Shown: positions 1 to 5,022 of the stretch, piece after piece
Position numbering within the stretch: position 1 is the first letter of the stretch
Layout: each line of letters begins with the position of its first letter
Source: Gemmatimonadales bacterium
Lineage (GTDB): Bacteria; Gemmatimonadota; Gemmatimonadetes; Gemmatimonadales; GWC2-71-9
Assembly (NCBI GenBank): GCA_004525055.1
Contig: SPDF01000153.1
Coordinates: 1 to 5,164 of the forward strand
Direction of reading: 5' to 3'
Length of the DNA stretch: 5,164 bases
Program-made: the position numbers and the translations under genes
Notes under the pieces: generated by a model
Databases searched by the model: none
Seen by the model: only the letters and a program-made list of their open reading frames with translations
What the model was told of the DNA's origin: nothing

Positions 1-588
1 CACGATGCCGTTCTTTGACCCGGGGATGGCCCCGCGGACGAAGAGCAGATTCTGCTCGGCATCCACCCGCACGACCGTCAGGCCGAGCTCGGTGTGTCGT
101 GCCGCGCCATGATGGCCCGGCATCTTCTTGCCCTTGATGACCCGGGACGGATTGGTGCCCGGCCCGATGGAGCCTGGCCTCCGGTGCCGCGTGTTGCCGT
201 GGCTGCCGGGGCCACCGGCGAAGCCGTGGCGCTTGACCACGCCCTGGAAGCCCTTGCCCTTGCTGGTGCCGGTCACCTTGACCCGCTCGCCCGCCGCGAA
301 CATCTCGACCGTCACAGTCGAGCCCGCCGCCGGCGCCTCGTCACCCACCACGTCGAATTCCCGGATAATCCGGGGTGCCGCCTCGAGGCCCGCCGCCTTC
401 GCGTGCCCGAGTTCTGCCTTGCTCGCCCGCTTCGCCTTCTGGGCGCCGAAGCCGAGCTGCACCGTGCCGGTCTTGACCTGCACGACGCGGCAGGGACCCG
501 CCTCGATCACGGTCACCGGTGTCGCGGTGCCATCCTCGGCGAAGAGCCTCGTCATGCCAAGCTTCCGGCCAATGAGTCCATTGGTCAT
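1..588 (-). CDS. rplC: 50S ribosomal protein L3, 3' end cut by window edge
   Basis: Ribosomal protein L3 binds near the 3' end of 23S rRNA, helps start 50S assembly and sends a long loop towards the peptidyl-transferase centre. The visible 196 residues begin MTNGLIGRKLGMTRLF, the normal L3 N-terminus. The core signature follows: GTSKGKGFQGVVKRHGF (about 107-123), SHG (129-131), RRPGSIG (136-142), KGKKMPG (152-158) and the C-terminal VDAEQNLLFVRGAIPG stretch (175-190). L3 is usually about 205-215 residues, so roughly 10-20 residues lie beyond the left edge. The ATG sits 2 bp after the rpsJ stop, and a short AGG about 10 nt upstream, inside rpsJ, can serve as ribosome binding site, so the two genes are probably translationally coupled. 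The residue aligned with E. coli Gln150, the PrmB methylation site, is Thr145. Family assignment is certain; the C-terminus is unseen. Confidence 0.97.
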   Translation of the reverse strand, partial: MTNGLIGRKLGMTRLFAEDGTATPVTVIEAGPCRVVQVKTGTVQLGFGAQKAKRASKAELGHAKAAGLEAAPRIIREFDVVGDEAPAAGSTVTVEMFAAGERVKVTGTSKGKGFQGVVKRHGFAGGPGSHGNTRHRRPGSIGPGTNPSRVIKGKKMPGHHGAARHTELGLTVVRVDAEQNLLFVRGAIPGSKNGIV

Positions 589-590
589 GG

Positions 591-899
591 CTACTGGACC
601 TTGATCTCGACGTCCACGCCGGCCGGCAGGTCGAGCTTCGTCAGCGCGTCCACCGTCTGCGGGCGAGAGTCGTTGATGTCGAGCAGGCGCTTGTGGGTCC
701 GGAGCTCGAACTGCTCCCGACTCTTCTTGTCCACGTGCGGGCTGCGCAGCACCGTCCACCGCTCGATCTTCATCGGGAGCGGGATCGGACCGGACACCTG
801 GGCCCCGGTCTTTTCCGCCGTCCGGACGATGTCCGCCGCGGCCTGGTCCAGCACCACGTGGTCGAACGCCTTGAGGCGGATGCGAATCTTCTGAGCCAT
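591..899 (-). CDS. rpsJ: 30S ribosomal protein S10 (NusE)
   Basis: S10 is a 30S head protein, and as NusE it pairs with NusB in transcription antitermination. The 102-residue product matches the usual family length of about 100-105 (E. coli 103). It shows the family signatures IRIRLKAFDH (about 5-14), TGAQVSGPIPLP (about 30-41), SPHVDKKSREQFE, RTHKRLLDI and the closing VDALTKLDLPAGVDVEI. I chose the ATG at 897-899 because it gives the standard N-terminus MAQKIRIRLK. A longer frame opening with TTG at 951-953 would add 18 residues that run through the intergenic hairpin and match nothing in the family. The ribosome binding site is weak, only a purine-rich GAGAGAG just before the ATG. The gene lies 58 bp after tuf and 2 bp before rplC, and it opens the S10 section of the cluster. 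It ends with TAG. Confidence 0.97.
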   Translation of the reverse strand: MAQKIRIRLKAFDHVVLDQAAADIVRTAEKTGAQVSGPIPLPMKIERWTVLRSPHVDKKSREQFELRTHKRLLDINDSRPQTVDALTKLDLPAGVDVEIKVQ

Positions 900-921
900 G
901 TCTCTCTCGTTTCTGGTAGAG

Positions 922-942
922 GCCGCGGGCAACGCCCGCGGC
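922..942. repeat. Perfect 9-bp inverted repeat between tuf and rpsJ
   Basis: GCCGCGGGC (922-930) and GCCCGCGGC (934-942) are perfect reverse complements around a 3-nt loop, giving a very stable GC stem in the tuf-rpsJ mRNA spacer. A second, competing perfect palindrome, CGGCATGCCG (939-948), overlaps its right arm. On the transcribed strand no T-run follows, so this does not look like a classic intrinsic terminator. It sits at the seam between the str and S10 blocks, where it could limit read-through, mark a processing site or protect the tuf 3' end; that role is inference. On the plus strand a GTAG lies two bases before the stem, which recalls REP-type repeats, but this is weak. Confidence 0.7.
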
Positions 943-957
943 ATGCCGTGCAACTGC

Positions 958-2160
958 TTACTTCAAGATCTTGGTCACAACACCCGCACCCACGGTCCGC
1001 CCACCCTCGCGGATCGCGAAGCGGAGGCCTTCGTCCATGGCGATCGGGGTGATCAATTCCACCTTGACGCCGATGTTGTCGCCCGGCATGACCATCTCCA
1101 CACCGGCCGGCAGCTCGACCGACCCGGTCACGTCCGTGGTCCGGAAGTAGAACTGGGGACGGTAGCCCTTGAAGAACGGGGTGTGCCGGCCGCCCTCTTC
1201 CTTGCGGAGCACGTACACTTCGGCTTCGAAGTGCGTGTGCGGGGTCACGGAACCCGGCTTGGCCAGGACCATGCCGCGCTCGATGTCGCTCTTTTCCACG
1301 CCGCGGAGCAGGAGGCCGACATTGTCGCCCGCCTGGCCGTCGTCGAGGAGCTTGCGGAACATCTCGACGCCCGTGACGACCGTCTTCTTCTCGGAGCCGA
1401 AGCCGATCACGGCGACTTCTTCGCCGACCTTGATCTTGCCGCGCTCAATACGGCCCGTGGCGACCGTGCCGCGGCCGGTGATCGAGAACACGTCCTCGAC
1501 CGGCATCAGGAACGGCTTCTCCACGTCGCGCACCGGCTCGGGGATGAAGGTGTCGAGCGCGGTGAAGAGCTCGTCCATCTTCGCGAGGTAGCCCGCGTCG
1601 CCCTCGATGGCCTTGATGGCCGAGCCGCGGATGACCGGCGCGTCGTCGCCCGGGTACTGATAGGCGCTGAGGAGCTCACGGACCTCGAGTTCGACGAGGT
1701 CCAGGAGCTCTTCGTCGTCCACGAGGTCGCACTTGTTCAGGAACACGACGATCGAGGGCACGTTCACCTGGCGGGCCAGGAGGATGTGCTCACGGGTCTG
1801 GGGCATCGGGCCGTCGGTGGCCGACACCACCAGGATGGCGCCGTCCATCTGCGCCGCGCCGGTGATCATGTTCTTCACGTAGTCGGCGTGCCCGGGGCAG
1901 TCGACGTGCGCGTAGTGACGATTCTCGGTCTCGTACTCGACGTGCGAGGTCGCGATCGTCAGGATCTTGGTGGAGTCACGCCGTCCCTGTGACTCGGAGG
2001 CCTTGGCCACCTCGTCATACGGGATGTACTTGGTGCCCCAGCCCCGGTCGGCCGACACCTTGGTCAGCGCCGCCGTCAGGGTGGTCTTCCCGTGGTCGAC
2101 GTGGCCGATGGTGCCCACGTTCACATGCGGCTTCTTCCGCTCAAATTTTGCCTTCGCCAT
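958..2160 (-). CDS. tuf: Elongation factor Tu with extended switch I loop
   Basis: EF-Tu is the cytosolic GTPase that brings aminoacyl-tRNA to the ribosomal A site. The product is 400 residues (E. coli about 394). The G domain covers about 1-210, with G1 GHVDHGKT (19-26), G3 DCPGH (87-91, including the catalytic His91), G4 NKCD (142-145) and G5 SA (180-181). Domain 2 is about 215-305 (ITGRGTVATGRIERG), and domain 3 about 306-400 ends REGGRTVGAGVVTKILK. The switch I loop is odd: where E. coli has EEKARGITI, this protein has SQGRRDSTKILTI (57-69), about five residues longer. The Mg-binding Thr is kept as Thr68, but the Arg-Gly before it becomes Lys-Ile. The reading frame through this region is clean, so a frameshift is unlikely. 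AGGA at 2170-2173, 9 nt before the ATG, is a good ribosome binding site. The stop is TAA. It follows fusA in the standard str order. Confidence 0.98.
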   Translation of the reverse strand: MAKAKFERKKPHVNVGTIGHVDHGKTTLTAALTKVSADRGWGTKYIPYDEVAKASESQGRRDSTKILTIATSHVEYETENRHYAHVDCPGHADYVKNMITGAAQMDGAILVVSATDGPMPQTREHILLARQVNVPSIVVFLNKCDLVDDEELLDLVELEVRELLSAYQYPGDDAPVIRGSAIKAIEGDAGYLAKMDELFTALDTFIPEPVRDVEKPFLMPVEDVFSITGRGTVATGRIERGKIKVGEEVAVIGFGSEKKTVVTGVEMFRKLLDDGQAGDNVGLLLRGVEKSDIERGMVLAKPGSVTPHTHFEAEVYVLRKEEGGRHTPFFKGYRPQFYFRTTDVTGSVELPAGVEMVMPGDNIGVKVELITPIAMDEGLRFAIREGGRTVGAGVVTKILK

Positions 2161-2169
2161 GGCTCGCTA

Positions 2170-2173
2170 TCCT
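2170..2173 (-). promoter_or_regulatory. tuf ribosome binding site
   Basis: AGGA on the minus strand lies 9 nt before the tuf ATG at 2158-2160, a normal Shine-Dalgarno distance. It supports the chosen start and shows that tuf has its own initiation site 50 bp after fusA rather than relying on stop-start overlap. Confidence 0.7.
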
Positions 2174-2192
2174 GTCGAGATGTGGGGAGTCC

Positions 2193-2215
2193 GCTGAGTG
2201 CCTCTCGGCCTCAGC
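2193..2215 (-). repeat. Bulged hairpin across the fusA stop codon, in the fusA-tuf gap
   Basis: Read on the transcribed strand, GCTGAG pairs with CTCAGC and, inside that, GCC pairs with GGC. The stem closes on a GAGA loop, a GNRA-type tetraloop, and leaves one unpaired A on the 3' side. The 5' arm includes the TGA stop of fusA, so ribosomes ending fusA would open the structure. No T-run follows, so an intrinsic terminator is unlikely. A role in tuning tuf translation or in mRNA processing between fusA and tuf is inference. Confidence 0.6.
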
Positions 2216-4310
2216 CTTTCTGTTGCTTCGTGATAATGCCTTCGGCAATGCTCTTCGGTACTTCTGCGTAATGGTCAAACTGCATCGAGTACACGGCCCG
2301 CCCCTGCGTCATGCTCCGGAGCGTCGTGGAGTACCCAAACATTTCCGACAACGGGACGTCGGCCGCCACCACCTGCGCGTCGCCACGCTGCGTCATCCCA
2401 CCGATCTTGCCGCGGCGGCTCGAGAGGTCGCCGATCACGTCGCCCAGGAAGTCGGACGGGCTCACCACCTCGACCTCCATGACCGGCTCCAGCAGAACGG
2501 GGCGCGCCAACCGCGCCGCCTCCTTGACGGCCATCGAGCCGGCAATCTTGAACGCCATTTCACTCGAGTCCACGTCGTGGTAGCTGCCGTACACCAGCGT
2601 CACCTTGACGTCCACCATCGGATAGCCCGCCAGCACGCCGCCCTCGAGCGCCTCGCGAATGCCCGCCTCCACCGGCTTGATGAACTCCCGGGGGATGACG
2701 CCGCCGACGATCTTGTCCTCGAACACAAAGCCCTGCCCAACATCGGCCGGCTCCGCGTGAATGACGACGTGGCCGTACTGGCCCTTACCGCCCGACTGCC
2801 GGATGAACTTACCCTCGATGTTCTCGACCCGCTTCCGGATCGTCTCGCGGAAGGCCACCTGCGGCTTGCCGACGTTGGCCTCGACCTTGAACTCGCGCTT
2901 CATGCGGTCCACCAGGATTTCCAGGTGGAGCTCGCCCATGCCCGCGATGATCGTCTGGCTGGTCTCGGGGTCGGTCCGAACCCGGAACGTCGGATCCTCT
3001 TCCTGCAGCTTCTGCAGCGCGATGGTCAGCTTGTCCTGGTCCGCCTTCGTCTTCGGCTCGATGGCCACGTCGATGACCGGATTCGGGAACTTCATCGCTT
3101 CGAGGATGATCGGCTTCTCTTCATCCGACAGGGTGTCCCCCGTCCGGGTGTCTTTCAGGCCGATGGCGGCGCCGATGTCGCCCGCCCACACTTCCTCGAT
3201 CTCTTCCCGCTTGTTCGCGTGCATCTGGAGCAAACGCCCCACCCGCTCGCGCTTGTCCTTGGTGCTGTTATACACGTAGCTGCCCGACTTGAGCGAGCCC
3301 GAGTAGACCCGGAAAAAGGTCAGCCGGCCCACGTACGGGTCGGTGGCCACCTTGAACGCCAACGCCGAGAACGGCTCGTCGTCCCGCGCCTCGCGGTGCG
3401 CCGGTGTGTCGTCGTGCAGCGGGAGGTGTCCCTGCACCGGCTTCACATCCATCGGGCTCGGCAGATAGTCGATGACCGCATCGAGAAGCGCCTGCACACC
3501 CTTGTTCTTGAACGAAGCGCCGCAGAGCACTGGCACGATGGAGCCGGCGCAGGTCGCCTTGCGAATGGCGGTCTGGATCTCCTCGAGCGACAGCTCCTCG
3601 CCGGCAAGGTACTTCTCCATCAAGACGTCGTCGGACTCTACCGCCGCCTCGATCACGTCGTGCCGGGCCTTCTCAACCGCCTCCTTGAAGGCGTCGGCCA
3701 CCGGCATCTCGGTGAAACTCTTGCCGAGGGTCTCATCGTCGAAGATGTACTCGACCCGGCGCAGCACATCGATGTGGCCGGTGAAGGTCTCGCCGGAACC
3801 GACGGGCAGCTGGAGCGGGAACGCCCGCTTGGTCAGGCGGCTCCGGATCATCGTCAGGCAGCGGTCGAAGTCGGCGCCGACCCGGTCCATCTTGTTCGCG
3901 AAGATGATCCGCGGAACGCCGTACCGGTCGGCCTGGCGCCATACCGTCTCGGTCTGGGGCTCCACGCCCGCCACCGAGTCCAGCAGGGTTACCGCGCCGT
4001 CGAGCACCCGCAGCGACCGCTCCACTTCGACCGTGAAGTCCACGTGCCCTGGCGTGTCAATGATGTTGATGCGGTACACCCTGTCGTTCCGGGGCCAGAA
4101 ACAGGTCGTCGCGGCGGAGGTGATGGTGATGCCCCGCTCCTGCTCTTGCTCCATCCAGTCCATCGTGGCCGCGCCCTCATGCACTTCACCGATCTTGTAG
4201 TTCTTGCCGGTGTAGTAGAGGATACGCTCGGTCGTAGTCGTCTTCCCGGCATCAATGTGGGCCATGATGCCGATGTTCCGGTACAGTTCGAGCGATGTGG
4301 CACGCGACAT
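2211..4310 (-). CDS. fusA: Elongation factor G
   Basis: EF-G is the cytosolic GTPase that drives translocation of tRNA and mRNA and, with RRF, splits ribosomes for recycling. The product is 699 residues, the normal length. All GTPase motifs are present: G1 AHIDAGKTT (17-25), G2 RGITI (59-63), G3 DTPGH (85-89), G4 NKMD (139-142) and G5 CGAS (263-266), so it is a working EF-G rather than a degenerate paralogue. Domain II is about 295-405, domain III about 410-485 with AGMGELHLEI, domain IV follows with the RQSGGKGQYGHV and YHDVDSSEMAF segments, and domain V forms the C-terminus. The start MSRATSLELYRNIGI matches the family. The ribosome binding site AGGGA is only 4 nt from the ATG, which is short. 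Its stop (TGA) lies inside a hairpin before tuf. A 241-bp spacer separates it from rpsG, unusually long for this operon. Confidence 0.98.
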   Translation of the reverse strand: MSRATSLELYRNIGIMAHIDAGKTTTTERILYYTGKNYKIGEVHEGAATMDWMEQEQERGITITSAATTCFWPRNDRVYRINIIDTPGHVDFTVEVERSLRVLDGAVTLLDSVAGVEPQTETVWRQADRYGVPRIIFANKMDRVGADFDRCLTMIRSRLTKRAFPLQLPVGSGETFTGHIDVLRRVEYIFDDETLGKSFTEMPVADAFKEAVEKARHDVIEAAVESDDVLMEKYLAGEELSLEEIQTAIRKATCAGSIVPVLCGASFKNKGVQALLDAVIDYLPSPMDVKPVQGHLPLHDDTPAHREARDDEPFSALAFKVATDPYVGRLTFFRVYSGSLKSGSYVYNSTKDKRERVGRLLQMHANKREEIEEVWAGDIGAAIGLKDTRTGDTLSDEEKPIILEAMKFPNPVIDVAIEPKTKADQDKLTIALQKLQEEDPTFRVRTDPETSQTIIAGMGELHLEILVDRMKREFKVEANVGKPQVAFRETIRKRVENIEGKFIRQSGGKGQYGHVVIHAEPADVGQGFVFEDKIVGGVIPREFIKPVEAGIREALEGGVLAGYPMVDVKVTLVYGSYHDVDSSEMAFKIAGSMAVKEAARLARPVLLEPVMEVEVVSPSDFLGDVIGDLSSRRGKIGGMTQRGDAQVVAADVPLSEMFGYSTTLRSMTQGRAVYSMQFDHYAEVPKSIAEGIITKQQKG

Positions 4311-4314
4311 ACTA

Positions 4315-4319
4315 TCCCT
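4315..4319 (-). promoter_or_regulatory. fusA ribosome binding site, short spacing
   Basis: AGGGA on the minus strand is separated from the fusA ATG by only TAGT. The 4-nt gap is shorter than the usual 5-9 nt and might weaken initiation. The start itself is fixed by the conserved EF-G N-terminus, and I see no better in-frame start nearby. Confidence 0.55.
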
Positions 4320-4333
4320 GTCTCTAGTCTCTA
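4320..4333 (-). repeat. 7-nt tandem repeat just upstream of the fusA RBS
   Basis: On the transcribed strand TAGAGAC occurs twice in direct succession, immediately before the AGGGA ribosome binding site of fusA. A partial third copy, TAGAGA, lies upstream at 4419-4424. It could be slippage or a short protein or RNA binding motif; nothing in the sequence shows a function. Confidence 0.5.
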
Positions 4334-4359
4334 TTCAGCGAAAAAGCGGGGCGACCGAC

Positions 4360-4373
4360 CGGGCAGATGCCCG
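4360..4373 (-). repeat. 6-bp inverted repeat in the fusA leader
   Basis: CGGGCA and TGCCCG pair perfectly around a 2-nt centre, so the folded form has about 5 bp and a 4-nt loop. On the transcribed strand a run of five T (4341-4345) follows 14 nt after the stem, too far for a standard intrinsic terminator. A weak attenuator-like element is possible but not supported further. Confidence 0.4.
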
Positions 4374-4463
4374 TGGTATCGCTCCGCGCACGTCCGGGCG
4401 TTCACCCGAGACGAGGAATCTCTAGGACTCCCTCGCAGTTTCGTCGGAAGACCAGAGGTGGCT

Positions 4464-4478
4464 GGCGGTCTGGCCGCC
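4464..4478 (-). repeat. 5-bp GC inverted repeat in the fusA leader
   Basis: GGCGG and CCGCC flank a 5-nt loop. In GC-rich DNA a stem this short can arise by chance, so it is listed only as part of the structured spacer. Confidence 0.3.
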
Positions 4479-4518
4479 GTCACGTGGTCCGATTATTGGC
4501 GACCCTCCGCCCAAACAC

Positions 4519-4542
4519 GGGCGAGCCCAGGCTCGCCCCTAC
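4519..4542 (-). repeat. REP-like palindromic element (GTAG + 9-bp stem)
   Basis: On the minus strand GTAG (4539-4542) is followed directly by GGGCGAGCC, a 2-nt centre and GGCTCGCCC, a perfect 9-bp inverted repeat. A GTAG or GGAG tetranucleotide at the 5' foot of a hairpin is the hallmark of REP sequences, which are recognised by REP-associated tyrosine transposases (RAYTs, relatives of IS200/IS605 TnpA). Palindromes of the form GGGC...GCCCCTAC are, from memory, common dispersed repeats in environmental GC-rich genomes. It begins 9 nt after the rpsG stop. No T-run follows, so a terminator is unlikely; it may stabilise the rpsL-rpsG mRNA end. Only one clear copy is in the window, so its repeat status is inference. 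Confidence 0.6.
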
Positions 4543-4551
4543 TCTATGCGC

Positions 4552-5022
4552 CTACCAGCGGTAGTGCGCGAACGCCCGGTTGGCCTCGGCCATGCGGTGC
4601 GTGTCTTCCTTCTTCTTGATGGTGTTGCCCTCGCCCTTGGCGGCCAGAATCAGCTCTGCGGCCAGCCGCTCCGCCATCGTCTTCTCGGAGCGGTCGCGGG
4701 CATACCCGATGATCCACCGCATGGCCAGCGCGCCGCGACGGTCCGGACGGACCTCCACCGGCACCTGGAGCGAGGCGCCACCGACCCGGCGGCTCTTCAC
4801 TTCAAGGGCGGGCTTGGCGTTGTTGACCGCCTGCTTGAAGACCGTGACACCCGGCTGCCCGGTGCGCTCTTCGATCAGATCCATGGCGGTGTAGAAAATG
4901 CCTTCCGCCGTGCTCTTCTTGCCCTGAATCATCAGGTTGTTCACGAACTTGCTGACCGTCTGGCTGTCGTAGCGCGGATCCGGCGGCACCGGCCGCTTGA
5001 CCGCAGAATTCCGGCGGCTCAC
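4552..5022 (-). CDS. rpsG: 30S ribosomal protein S7
   Basis: S7 nucleates assembly of the 30S head by binding the 3' domain of 16S rRNA, and it lines the E site. The 156-residue product has the normal short bacterial length. Signatures are the basic N-terminal arm (MSRRNSAVKRP), FVNNLMIQGKKSTAE (26-40), the RNA-binding beta-hairpin region EVKSRRVGGASLQVPVEV (about 74-91), ALAMRWI (98-104) and the ending ANRAFAHYRW. The start codon is GTG at 5020-5022, overlapping the rpsL TGA in a GTGA. GGAG at 5030-5033, 7 nt upstream and inside rpsL, is a good ribosome binding site. The overlap implies translational coupling to S12. In E. coli, S7 represses its operon by binding the rpsL-rpsG spacer; no such spacer exists here, so control must differ or act elsewhere. 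It ends with TAG. Confidence 0.98.
   Translation of the reverse strand: MSRRNSAVKRPVPPDPRYDSQTVSKFVNNLMIQGKKSTAEGIFYTAMDLIEERTGQPGVTVFKQAVNNAKPALEVKSRRVGGASLQVPVEVRPDRRGALAMRWIIGYARDRSEKTMAERLAAELILAAKGEGNTIKKKEDTHRMAEANRAFAHYRW

Larger units (their letters stand above)
4311..4551 (-). other. 241-bp rpsG-fusA spacer, structured, no gene
   Basis: No credible coding sequence lies here on either strand. A plus-strand open frame at 4367-4564 is Arg-rich, matches nothing I know and runs into the antisense of rpsG. On the transcribed strand the spacer reads, in order: a REP-like palindrome, a 5-bp inverted repeat, an imperfect stem near 4415-4436, a 6-bp inverted repeat, a TTTTT run (4341-4345), a 7-nt tandem repeat and the fusA ribosome binding site. 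I see no good -35/-10 pair. The region may be an mRNA leader that sets EF-G output separately from S7, or simply a spacer expanded by repeat insertion; the sequence alone does not decide. Confidence 0.6.

Noticed and set aside
84..95. Palindrome CCGAGCTCGG inside rplC
   Set aside because: It lies in conserved L3 coding sequence and a 10-bp GC-rich palindrome there is easily explained by codon choice.
900..953. An 18-residue N-terminal extension of S10 starting at TTG 951-953
   Set aside because: It runs through the intergenic hairpin and matches no S10. The ATG at 897-899 gives the conserved N-terminus.
898..1992. A 364-codon open frame on the plus strand, antisense to tuf
   Set aside because: It has the same composition as other antisense shadows (His/Asp/Arg-rich, no domain) and fully overlaps a conserved tuf gene.
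4341..4373. An intrinsic terminator before fusA (6-bp stem followed by TTTTT)
   Set aside because: The T-run lies 14 nt after a short stem rather than directly behind it, and stopping transcription here would cut off essential genes.
4374..4410. A possible sigma-70 promoter for fusA (GTGAAC, about 19 bp, GATACC on the minus strand)
   Set aside because: Both boxes match the consensus poorly and the spacing is long; such matches are expected by chance.
4367..4564. A 65-codon plus-strand frame in the rpsG-fusA gap as a hidden small gene
   Set aside because: It is Arg-rich, has no familiar motif or clear ribosome binding site, and runs into the antisense of rpsG.
1989..4619. An 876-codon open frame on the plus strand, antisense to all of fusA
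   Set aside because: It is a shadow of a GC-rich codon pattern. Its product is full of His, Arg, Leu and Asp with no recognisable domain, while fusA on the other strand is a textbook EF-G.
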